Shown here: piece after piece, positions 1-5,742 of the stretch
Layout: each line of letters begins with the position of its first letter
How positions within the stretch are numbered: the first letter of the stretch is position 1
Assembly: GCA_017394605.1 (NCBI GenBank)
Contig: JAFPXU010000046.1
Span: 1 to 5,756 of the forward strand
DNA: 5,756 nt
Source: Clostridia bacterium
GTDB taxonomy: Bacteria > Bacillota_A > Clostridia > Christensenellales > CAG-138
Reading direction: 5' to 3'
Program-made: the position numbers and the translations under genes
Notes under the pieces: generated by a model
What the model was told of the DNA's origin: nothing
Database searches by the model: none
Seen by the model: the letters and a program-made list of their open reading frames with translations, nothing else

Positions 1-1187
1 GTCGGACCGGTAATGATCAGGCCTTCCACTTCCTGAAGCGCATGATATGCATCGTTGTCGGCAAGCACGGCATGGATGTCCAGGCCTTTGCTCTGAAGCG
101 CTCTCAGCGTGTCTCCGTCCACAATTCCTCCAGCGGCATCCGTCGGACCGTCCGTTCCGTCACTTCCAAACGAGAAAACGCATGCATTTAATCCTGCAAT
201 TCCGGGCGCCGCTGCCAGCGCAAGTTCCTGATTCCGTCCTCCGAGTCCGTGTCCTGTCAGATGAACGACCGTTTCGCCTCCGGCGATAAACGCCGTCTTC
301 TTGTTATCTGCAGCATGCGATCTGCAGACGGCAGCCAGGAACCGTCCCGCTTCCCTTGCCTCACATGAAAGCTGATCCGTTAAATAAACAGGCTCGTATC
401 CGAGTTCACGGCAGGTGGCCGCAGCGGCGGCACAGAGTTCCCGTACCGATCCTGTAATCTGCGTTTCCACGTTTGAAAGGATCTTCGGCGTCTCCTTCCG
501 AAGAAGCTCACGAGCCTCCGGTGTCAGTTTCAGATAATAGCGTTCCGCGATCTCCATCGCCTGCGCACAGGTTGAGGCGTCCGGATAAGCAGGTCCTGAA
601 GCGATCATATCAAGAGGATCGCCCAGTATATCGCTCAGTACAATGGAAAACACGCGTGCAGGTGCGCAGGCCGTAGCAAATCTTCCGCCTTTTACAGCGG
701 ACAGTCTCTTGCGGATCGTATTGATCTCAACGATATCCGCTCCGCACGCCAGCAGCTGGCGGGTAATATCCTGGAGTTCAGACCCCGGAATGAGCGGCTT
801 TTCAAAGAGAGCGGATCCGCCGCCCGAAAGCAGAAACAGCACCGTGTCGTCGGGGGTCAAACCGCTGACCAGCTTCAGTGCTTTTTCTGTAGCGGAAAAC
901 GAGTTCTCGTCCGGAACCGGGTGTCCCGCCTCGCAGCATTCCACACCCGGAATCTCTCCCATAACGTGATCATACTTGGTAACAACAACGCCGCCGTCCA
1001 CGCTTCCCAGCGTATCTACCGCGGCTTTTGCCATCTGCCAGGCAGCCTTGCCCGCCGCAACAAGCAATGTTTTTCCTTTCCCCGGGTGATATTGCTTCAA
1101 TGCGCGGGCAACCGCTTCATCCGGAAGAACCGCTTTCAGGGAATCGCTGATAATCCGGTCCGCATCTTTACGAAGTGTCTCGTTCAT
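1..1187 (-). CDS. Glycerate 2-kinase, type II (DUF4147/MOFRL family), 3' end cut by window edge
   Basis: This enzyme phosphorylates D-glycerate with ATP, in this family normally to 2-phosphoglycerate, in the cytoplasm. I translated the minus strand from the ATG at 1187-1185 and obtained 395 uninterrupted codons up to the window edge. Visible family motifs are the Rossmann-like VAAGKAAWQMAKAA (about 43-56), GHPVPDENS (88-96), the glycine-rich LLSGGGSALFEKP (119-131), INTIRKRLSAVKGGRF (155-170) and VLSDILGDPLDMIASGP (183-199). The C-terminal MOFRL domain shows AGGETVVHLTGHGLGGRNQE (302-321) and SFGSDGTDGPTDAAGG (339-354). The last codons read IITGP, where family members continue into TGTNVNDL and end, so only about 15-20 residues are missing. 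Older databases call some relatives hydroxypyruvate reductase. The start is supported by a Shine-Dalgarno sequence overlapping the preceding gene's stop. A CdaR-type regulator and a GntP permease nearby fit a glycerate-use role. Confidence 0.95.
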   Translation of the reverse strand, partial: MNETLRKDADRIISDSLKAVLPDEAVARALKQYHPGKGKTLLVAAGKAAWQMAKAAVDTLGSVDGGVVVTKYDHVMGEIPGVECCEAGHPVPDENSFSATEKALKLVSGLTPDDTVLFLLSGGGSALFEKPLIPGSELQDITRQLLACGADIVEINTIRKRLSAVKGGRFATACAPARVFSIVLSDILGDPLDMIASGPAYPDASTCAQAMEIAERYYLKLTPEARELLRKETPKILSNVETQITGSVRELCAAAAATCRELGYEPVYLTDQLSCEAREAGRFLAAVCRSHAADNKKTAFIAGGETVVHLTGHGLGGRNQELALAAAPGIAGLNACVFSFGSDGTDGPTDAAGGIVDGDTLRALQSKGLDIHAVLADNDAYHALQEVEGLIITGP

Positions 1188-1194
1188 CGTTTTT

Positions 1195-1201
1195 CTCCTT
1201 A
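1195..1201 (-). promoter_or_regulatory. Ribosome binding site of the glycerate kinase, overlapping the upstream stop codon
   Basis: Read on the minus strand the bases are TAAGGAG. The TAA is the stop codon of the upstream membrane-protein gene, and AAGGAG is the Shine-Dalgarno sequence for the kinase ATG 7 bases further on. A ribosome terminating on the first gene therefore sits on the initiation site of the second, the usual arrangement for translational coupling. There is no room for an independent promoter in the 11-base gap. Confidence 0.8.
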
Positions 1202-2014
1202 TTTCTTTTTTTGTTGCGCCAGTTTTTTCTCGCGGATCTCGTCCGCCAGTCTTGGAAAAATGGTTTTTCCGCCCTGTTCCTTCATATATGAAAGCCGCTG
1301 CGCAGCTTCCTTTCTGTCACCGTTTTTTACTGCGATCAATGCAAGCAGATGCGCGATCTCAAGCCTTCTGAGATTATACTGTGCTCTGCCGAAGGCTTCT
1401 TCAAGCCACGCTTTGTTCGTCTCTCCGCCAGTCAGGACATTCCGATATTGTTCGAGGAACTCCAGATTATCGCGCAGATTGGCGGAAAGAGCCGGCTTCT
1501 TCCCTTTTGTCTTCCGGACAGCCGATTTCAGCTCTTCCAGACTTCTGCCTGCCTCTTCAAAATCTCCCATTGCCAGCAGATTCGTGGCGCGTTTTATTTC
1601 ATATAACCCGATTACCCCGTCGGATTTCTCGGGCTTATCCCCAAGCACGCGCAGGGCAGTAGAAAAATCCCCGGACGCCCAGTATCCGTCCGACAGATAG
1701 CAGCGGCAAATCGATGCTTGTTCGCCGTTTGCAGGGCGGACCTTGTCCGGGACGTTTTTATAGACGGAAATGAATTTCTCGGGGTCCAGTTCCATATGGA
1801 GATAACCGAGATAACGCGTATTCTCCATGTTGGCAAGAAGCCCCCAAAAAAGGCGCCCGGCGATGATGCCGAGCCCGAGCGTGATTACGGAAGCAATGAT
1901 CGGCACGGCGACCGGCATTCCCTGATCTCTCCGCCAGATCAGGACGATCAGCACCAGAGAGACAACCAGAATCACAGCCGCTACGATCTTGCTCCTGCGA
2001 AATGCGGAGAACAT
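1199..2014 (-). CDS. Two-TM membrane protein with TPR-like cytoplasmic domain, function unknown
   Basis: I do not recognise a named family. The 271-residue protein starts with a short basic stretch (MFSAFRRSK), then a hydrophobic helix at about 10-27, a short loop RRDQGMP, and a second hydrophobic helix at about 35-61. The remaining ~210 residues are soluble and helical. Three segments have the look of tetratricopeptide helix pairs: DGYWASGDFSTALRVL (109-124), NLLAMGDFEEAGRSLEEL (145-162) and ALIAVKNGDRKEAAQRLSYM (225-244), each with the small-residue/GD/A pattern typical of TPR turns. The C terminus is lysine-rich (REKKLAQQKKK). By the positive-inside rule the basic N terminus and the TPR part should both face the cytoplasm. 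The start is supported by AAAGGAG 7 bases upstream of the ATG. It is the first gene of the unit ending in the glycerate kinase, and a scaffold or assembly role is conceivable but unsupported. Confidence 0.85.
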   Translation of the reverse strand: MFSAFRRSKIVAAVILVVSLVLIVLIWRRDQGMPVAVPIIASVITLGLGIIAGRLFWGLLANMENTRYLGYLHMELDPEKFISVYKNVPDKVRPANGEQASICRCYLSDGYWASGDFSTALRVLGDKPEKSDGVIGLYEIKRATNLLAMGDFEEAGRSLEELKSAVRKTKGKKPALSANLRDNLEFLEQYRNVLTGGETNKAWLEEAFGRAQYNLRRLEIAHLLALIAVKNGDRKEAAQRLSYMKEQGGKTIFPRLADEIREKKLAQQKKK

Positions 2015-2049
2015 GGTTATGCTCCTTTACTTTTTCATTTTACGCTCTT

Positions 2050-2079
2050 ATTATGCCTTTTCCAACACATGTGCCGCAA
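2050..2079 (-). promoter_or_regulatory. Candidate promoter of the membrane protein-glycerate kinase unit
   Basis: Read on the minus strand there is TTGCGG (2079-2074), an 18-base spacer, then CATAAT (2055-2050). The -10 matches the consensus at 5 of 6 positions and the -35 at only 3 of 6. Initiation near 2043 would give a leader of roughly 28 bases before the ATG at 2014, with the Shine-Dalgarno sequence inside it. The weak -35 could imply activator dependence. The alternative start is the consensus -10 in the palindrome at 2187-2201, which would give a much longer leader. Confidence 0.35.
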
Positions 2080-2186
2080 CATTCGCGTGTCGGTTTTGAC
2101 CTGTGTCACAAGAGATGCTCTGCAAACCGTTTTATTTTTGGTCTTCATACCAACCAGCGATTCTTTTTTCCGTATCCGGCAGGGTT

Positions 2187-2201
2187 TATAATTCCATTAT
2201 A
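2187..2201. promoter_or_regulatory. Palindrome holding back-to-back -10 elements in the divergent control region
   Basis: The bases are TATAAT-TCC-ATTATA, a perfect 6-3-6 inverted repeat, so each strand carries an exact sigma-A-type -10 hexamer (plus 2187-2192, minus 2201-2196). On the plus strand, initiation near 2199 would give a leader of about 66 bases before the hydrolase ATG. No good -35 is found 16-18 bases upstream on either strand: the plus side is a T-run at about 2161-2169 and the minus side is A/T-rich. The symmetry also fits a dimeric repressor or activator site. The plus-strand -10 role is the better supported reading, and the operator role is inference. Confidence 0.5.
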
Positions 2202-2205
2202 GTAG

Positions 2206-2223
2206 GAAAAATCCCCATTTTTC
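2206..2223. repeat. Perfect inverted repeat GAAAAAT-CCCC-ATTTTTC
   Basis: Two 7-base arms flank a CCCC loop, and the repeat lies four bases downstream of the TATAAT palindrome. If plus-strand transcription starts near 2199, it becomes a small hairpin at the 5' end of the hydrolase mRNA. As DNA it could be an operator just downstream of the start site. It is too A/T-rich and has no following U-run as expected of a plus-strand terminator, so I do not call it one. Confidence 0.45.
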
Positions 2224-2265
2224 TATTGATATTACGCTATTTAGTATTTTAGAAGGCGCAAAAAT

Positions 2266-3096
2266 ATGGTCCGTATAACAGCATTGATGGATGACAAGCC
2301 TTCAGAGCATCTTGCTCTTAAGGCAGAACATGGACTTTCCTTTTATTTGGAAGCAGGCGATAAACGATTCCTGTTTGACTGCGGCGCAAGCGGCACAACA
2401 CTGCGCAACGCGCGAAGACTGGGAATTTGTCTTGAGAATCTGGACGCCGTTATAATCAGTCACAGTCACTATGACCATGCCGCCGGATACAGAGATCTGA
2501 TCGAGTCCGGGCTTGGAAGCAAAGTCCTTTTTACCGGTCCCCTGTTTTTTGAGCGCAAATACGCAAAAGAGGGCTTCCGATATACGGACCTTTCCGCAGG
2601 TTTTGACGCACGTTTTCTGTCCGAACATGGGATCCGCCACTGTCAGATTGACGGAATCGCGGAAGTGCTACCCGGAATATGGCTTCTTTCGGGTTTCCCG
2701 AGAAATCATAGTTTTGAAACCATTCCGGAACGGTTCATGCGTCAGACATCGGAAGGGTTCGTCCCCGACAGCTTCCCGGATGAAATTTGCCTTGCCGCCC
2801 AGGTGGAAGGGGGGCTTGCCGTGCTCGTCGGCTGTTCGCATCCCGGCATTCTCAACATTGTGTCCCATGTTCGGGAAACGCTGAATCAACCCGTACGGAT
2901 GGTGTTCGGGGGAACGCATCTGGTGGAAGCGGACGAGCATCGTATCGGACTTACGATCAACGAATTGAAGCGCATGGGGCTTGAAATACTGGGGCTGAGC
3001 CACTGCTCAGGAGAAAAAGCCTGTAATGCGATCCATGAGAATTCGAATGTGCGTGGCTGCCATCTGGCTGTCGGGGATACGGTCTTTTTTGATTAA
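2266..3096 (+). CDS. MBL-fold metallo-hydrolase of the COG1237 type
   Basis: This 276-residue cytoplasmic protein has no signal peptide and has the metallo-beta-lactamase fold. The metal-binding signature is HSHYDH at residues 66-71 (family HxHxDH), preceded by the strand FLFDCGASG (36-43) with the usual Asp. Further ligand motifs are GCSHPGI (189-195), GGTHLV (215-220) and LSHCSGEKA (244-252). The N-terminal EHGLSFYLE and the GCSHPGI/GGTH pair are typical of the COG1237 group. Databases often label that group as a beta-ribofuranosylaminobenzene 5'-phosphate synthase-related protein, a name I would not trust for function. The catalytic set looks intact, but the substrate is unknown. AGAAGG lies 9 bases before the ATG. 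It is the first gene of the plus-strand unit and ends 26 bases before the regulator, so the two are almost certainly co-transcribed. A link to glycerate or sugar-acid metabolism rests on context alone. Confidence 0.92.
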   Translation: MVRITALMDDKPSEHLALKAEHGLSFYLEAGDKRFLFDCGASGTTLRNARRLGICLENLDAVIISHSHYDHAAGYRDLIESGLGSKVLFTGPLFFERKYAKEGFRYTDLSAGFDARFLSEHGIRHCQIDGIAEVLPGIWLLSGFPRNHSFETIPERFMRQTSEGFVPDSFPDEICLAAQVEGGLAVLVGCSHPGILNIVSHVRETLNQPVRMVFGGTHLVEADEHRIGLTINELKRMGLEILGLSHCSGEKACNAIHENSNVRGCHLAVGDTVFFD

Positions 3097-3105
3097 GAGT
3101 GGGAA

Positions 3106-3112
3106 CGGAGGG
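3106..3112 (+). promoter_or_regulatory. Ribosome binding site that fixes the regulator start at 3123
   Basis: CGGAGGG lies 10 bases before the ATG at 3123. The in-frame GTG at 3099 would add eight residues but has no Shine-Dalgarno sequence upstream, only the end of the hydrolase gene. The ATG at 3115 is out of frame. Starting at 3123 gives the N terminus MLIEELASELVELT, which matches the usual beginning of CdaR-family proteins. Confidence 0.7.
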
Positions 3113-3122
3113 CCATGTCCCG

Positions 3123-4253
3123 ATGCTGATTGAAGAACTTGCTTCGGAGCTTGTGGAACTCACCTCTTCTCTGGTGGGGGGACGCACAATCAATGTAATG
3201 AATACGGACGGTATCATAGTCGCCTCTACCGAGCGCGAGAGAATCGGCTCCTATCATCAGGGCGCGAAAGAAGCGGTACAGACGGGGCGTGTCGTCAATA
3301 TTCATCACAGCGAGCTCAGCCGCTACTCCGGTGCTAAAGAAGGCTGCAACATGCCGATCCGCGTCAACGGGACCATCATCGGCGTGGTCGGAATCTTCGG
3401 AGAACCCGAAACGATTCAGGACGTGGCACACTTGCTGGAAAAATATGCTGCAAAATATTTTCAGCTTGAAGCCATGCTCCGGCCCGGTTTTTCGGAACGT
3501 TCTATAGAGACCCAGCTAATGGAACTGCTGATTCTCGGAACGGAGAAAAACATGCCCGCGATCCGCGCGCTGATGGACCGGCTTAACCTTCAGTTTCGGT
3601 TTCCCGTTTTCTGTGTCGTGATTTCGGACACACATGGGCTCGGTCTTCCGGGGCAATCAGATGCTCTGACCGGCTATCTTGGCAAAAACGGATTCCTGTT
3701 AAAGGGCTGTGATCTATGGGGCATACTGTACGGCAGGCTGACTCTTCTGGTCAGCTCGATTCCGGAACGCAGTACAAGCCCAATCCGAGATCTTCCGAAT
3801 CATTTTGGCACCTGCCGCGTAAGCGTTGGCAGCAGCTGCAGCACGATCTGGGAAATCCCGCAGTCTTTTGATGAGGCAGCGTCCTTGCACGACTATGGAG
3901 CAGAAAAGTACAGCGATATACGGGACATCTCTTCCAGATGCCGGTATATGCTCACGAAAACTGCCTCAGGCGAAGCGGAATACCTGGATTCTCTGGAAAA
4001 AAAACTCTTTTCTGCTTCGAAGGAGCAGGAGTATGAAACCCTCCTCCAGAGTATAGAGACTTATTATGAATGCTCCCGAAGTGTGAGAGAAGCGGCGGCT
4101 AAGCTGTTTGTGCACAAAAACACTCTTCAGTACCGCGTCAGGCGCGTGTTGGAAATACTGGAAATCGAGGACATTCCTCCATTCTGGCAGGAATACCTCG
4201 TAAGGCTGGTTATCCGCCGCGTCCGTCGCAGCAGTTTGATGGAAAGGGCGTAA
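3123..4253 (+). CDS. CdaR-family transcriptional regulator (sugar diacid recognition domain plus PucR-type HTH)
   Basis: This is a DNA-binding regulator that senses sugar diacids, D-glycerate or related hydroxy acids. The 376 residues are close to the length of E. coli CdaR. The N-terminal diacid-recognition domain covers about 1-125, with NVMNTDGIIVAST (24-36), ERIGSYHQGA (39-48) and MPIRVNGTIIGVVGIFGEPE (77-96). A helix at about 100-118 probably links to a less conserved middle region resembling the GGDEF-like domain of the PucR/CdaR group. The C-terminal helix-turn-helix is SVREAAAKLFVHKNTLQYRV (320-339), the hallmark HTH_30 signature, ending in a basic tail. In E. coli the homologue activates glucarate, galactarate and glycerate genes, including a glycerate kinase. 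Here a GntP permease lies directly downstream and a glycerate kinase on the other unit, so it probably controls both and responds to glycerate or a precursor. The inducer is inferred, not shown. Confidence 0.92.
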   Translation: MLIEELASELVELTSSLVGGRTINVMNTDGIIVASTERERIGSYHQGAKEAVQTGRVVNIHHSELSRYSGAKEGCNMPIRVNGTIIGVVGIFGEPETIQDVAHLLEKYAAKYFQLEAMLRPGFSERSIETQLMELLILGTEKNMPAIRALMDRLNLQFRFPVFCVVISDTHGLGLPGQSDALTGYLGKNGFLLKGCDLWGILYGRLTLLVSSIPERSTSPIRDLPNHFGTCRVSVGSSCSTIWEIPQSFDEAASLHDYGAEKYSDIRDISSRCRYMLTKTASGEAEYLDSLEKKLFSASKEQEYETLLQSIETYYECSRSVREAAAKLFVHKNTLQYRVRRVLEILEIEDIPPFWQEYLVRLVIRRVRRSSLMERA

Positions 4254-4261
4254 CGCCTTTC
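4242..4261 (+). other. Hairpin wrapped around the regulator stop codon
   Basis: The bases from 4242 to 4250 pair with 4254 to 4261, giving eight base pairs with one bulged G and a three-base loop that is the TAA stop codon itself. No U-run follows (only TTTC), so it is at best a weak terminator. It could stabilise the upstream mRNA or reduce read-through into the permease gene. Confidence 0.35.
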
Positions 4262-4276
4262 ACCATAAACCCGGGC

Positions 4277-4286
4277 AGAAGGAGGT
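4277..4286 (+). promoter_or_regulatory. Orphan Shine-Dalgarno sequence in the regulator-permease gap
   Basis: AGAAGGAGGT is a near-perfect anti-16S match, but no ATG, GTG or TTG follows at a usable distance. The next canonical start is the permease ATG nearly 80 bases away, which has its own AGGAGG. The frame after it is open from 4269 to the TGA at 4362-4364, which abuts the permease ATG. A leader peptide with a rare start codon (for example ATC at 4296) is possible but speculative. Confidence 0.3.
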
Positions 4287-4288
4287 TC

Positions 4289-4326
4289 TCTTCCGATCAA
4301 GGGGAAGTTCGGAAGAACATCCGGAC
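4289..4326 (+). promoter_or_regulatory. Two overlapping, mutually exclusive hairpins in the permease leader
   Basis: Stem A pairs TCTTCCGA (4289-4296) with TCGGAAGA (4309-4316), a perfect 8-base stem with a 12-base loop. Stem B pairs GTTCGGA (4307-4313) with TCCGGAC (4320-4326), seven pairs with one G-U and a 6-base loop. Both use 4309-4313, so only one can form at a time. A U-rich but interrupted stretch follows at 4335-4351, ahead of the permease ribosome binding site. This could be attenuation-like control or simply a structured intercistronic spacer. Confidence 0.35.
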
Positions 4327-4364
4327 GTTCAAAATCATTTCTTTTATTATTAGGAGGAAAGTGA

Positions 4365-5720
4365 ATGACAGTCCTACTTTTCGCGACAATCATCGTCGCA
4401 GTCGTTCTGATGGTCCTTGCAATTTCAAAACTGAAAATGCATCCATTCATTGTTCTGATTCTGATCTCTCTGATCGTCGGCTTGTTCTGGGGTATTGTTG
4501 ACCCCGAATCTGGCCTGAATCCGACCGGCGTTGTCAATCAGGTAAAAAGCGGTTTCGGCAGCATCATGACGAGCATCGGTATCGTCATCCTGTGCGGAAC
4601 CATTATCGGCACGATTCTTGAGAAAACCGGTGCCGCTCTGACCATGGCAAACGCCATTCTGAAACTCGTCGGGCAGAAGAACAGCGTAGTCGCCATGGGT
4701 GCCATGGGCTACGTAACCGGTATTCCGGTATTCTGTGATTCTGGCTTTGTTGTTCTCTCCCCGATCAGCAGGGCTCTGGCACAGCAGTCCAACATCTCCC
4801 TTGCCGTCATGGGTACGGCGCTTTCCGGCGGTCTTTATGCGACCCATTGTCTGGTTCCCCCGACACCCGGCCCGATCGCCATGGCAGGCACTCTGGAAGC
4901 AGATCTCGGTCTGACCATCCTTGTCGGTCTCTGCATTTCCATTCCCGCAACACTGGTCGCAATCCTCTACGCCAAGAAAGTTGCCAGCAAGGTCAACATT
5001 CCGGCAAACTCTGAATACACGCTGGAAGAGCTCCAGCAGAAGTACGGAAAGCTCCCGGGAACTTTGCAGAGCTTCGCTCCCATCCTTCTCCCGATTATCC
5101 TGATCGGTCTTGCTTCCGTAACGGACTTCCCGTCCAAGCCTTTCGGTGAGGGTATCGTTTATCAGATCATCATGTTCCTTGGTAATCCGGTCGTAGCTCT
5201 TCTGATCGGCGTATTCCTCGCGATCTCCCTGATCCCGAAAACCGAGAAAAAGAACACGCTCGCATGGGTTACGCAGGGCGTTACGGATTCCGCAGGCATT
5301 CTTGCAATCACCTGCGCGGGAAGCTCCTTCGGCGCTATTCTGAAATGCATGCCGATCGCTTCCTCTGTCGGTAGCCTTGTCAATTCCGGCCTCGGCGTAT
5401 TCATTCCTTTCATTATCGCGATGATCCTCAAGCTCGCCATGGGCGCTTCCACGGTTGCCATGATCACGACGGCAGGCATGATGGCTCCCCTGCTTGAGCC
5501 CATGGGATTCACTTCCCCGCTCGCACGTGTTATCATCGTTCTCGCCATCGGCGCAGGTTCCATGGTTGCTTCACACGCGAACGACTCCTACTTCTGGGTC
5601 GTTTCCCAGTTCTCTGACATGAAGACGGAAGAAGCCTACAAGTGCCAGACCGGTATGACGGCTGTCATGGGTATCACCGTTATCATCGTCCTGTTCGTGC
5701 TTTCCCTGTTTGTCAGGTAA
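4365..5720 (+). CDS. GntP-family permease (gluconate:H+ symporter family), probably for D-glycerate
   Basis: This inner-membrane secondary transporter imports a hydroxy acid by proton symport. The 451 residues are full length for the GntP family and almost entirely hydrophobic, with about 12 likely membrane segments, including 3-21, 27-46, 66-86, 184-203, 237-251, 273-290, 344-360 and 431-450. Family motifs are GYVTGIPVFCDSGFVVLSPI (115-134), ATHCLVPPTPGPIAMAG (159-175), CAGSSFGAILK (317-327) and GSMVASHANDSYFWVVSQF (398-416). Known members carry gluconate, fructuronate or D-serine, and sequence alone does not fix the substrate. The nearby glycerate kinase and CdaR-type regulator make D-glycerate the best inference. 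The start is clear: AGGAGG at 4352-4357, 7 bases before the ATG. It lies 111 bases after the regulator in the same direction, behind a structured leader that may tune its expression separately. Confidence 0.94.
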   Translation: MTVLLFATIIVAVVLMVLAISKLKMHPFIVLILISLIVGLFWGIVDPESGLNPTGVVNQVKSGFGSIMTSIGIVILCGTIIGTILEKTGAALTMANAILKLVGQKNSVVAMGAMGYVTGIPVFCDSGFVVLSPISRALAQQSNISLAVMGTALSGGLYATHCLVPPTPGPIAMAGTLEADLGLTILVGLCISIPATLVAILYAKKVASKVNIPANSEYTLEELQQKYGKLPGTLQSFAPILLPIILIGLASVTDFPSKPFGEGIVYQIIMFLGNPVVALLIGVFLAISLIPKTEKKNTLAWVTQGVTDSAGILAITCAGSSFGAILKCMPIASSVGSLVNSGLGVFIPFIIAMILKLAMGASTVAMITTAGMMAPLLEPMGFTSPLARVIIVLAIGAGSMVASHANDSYFWVVSQFSDMKTEEAYKCQTGMTAVMGITVIIVLFVLSLFVR

Positions 5721-5742
5721 GCAAGGTTCGGGAAATGATATG

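Noticed and set aside
921..1700. A 259-codon open frame on the plus strand antisense to the glycerate kinase and membrane-protein genes
   Set aside because: It runs across two well-supported minus-strand genes, has no ribosome binding site that I can see, and its product is rich in Ser, Arg and Phe with no recognisable motif. It is a shadow of their codon pattern.
2066..2073. CACATGTG palindrome as an operator
   Set aside because: Eight-base palindromes are common by chance, and it falls in the spacer of the candidate minus-strand promoter with no partner repeat.
2096..2101. TTGACC as a strong plus-strand -35 element
   Set aside because: No TATAAT-like hexamer lies 16-18 bases downstream (2119-2124 reads TCTGCA), and it is about 85 bases from the good -10 at 2187.
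2226..2254. TTGATA with a downstream A/T-rich hexamer as a plus-strand promoter
   Set aside because: The only hexamer at correct spacing (TTAGAA, 2249-2254) overlaps the hydrolase ribosome binding site, so transcripts would start too late for normal initiation.
4345..4350. TATTAT as a -10 element for a separate permease promoter
   Set aside because: Initiation would fall about on the AGGAGG ribosome binding site at 4352-4357, leaving the mRNA without a usable Shine-Dalgarno sequence, and the bases 16-18 upstream are a poor -35.
4425..5563. Long minus-strand open frames opposite the permease (4425-4847 and 5162-5563)
   Set aside because: They lie antisense to a clear GntP-family gene, have Met/Arg/Thr-rich low-complexity products and no ribosome binding site, and reflect the strong codon bias of the permease.
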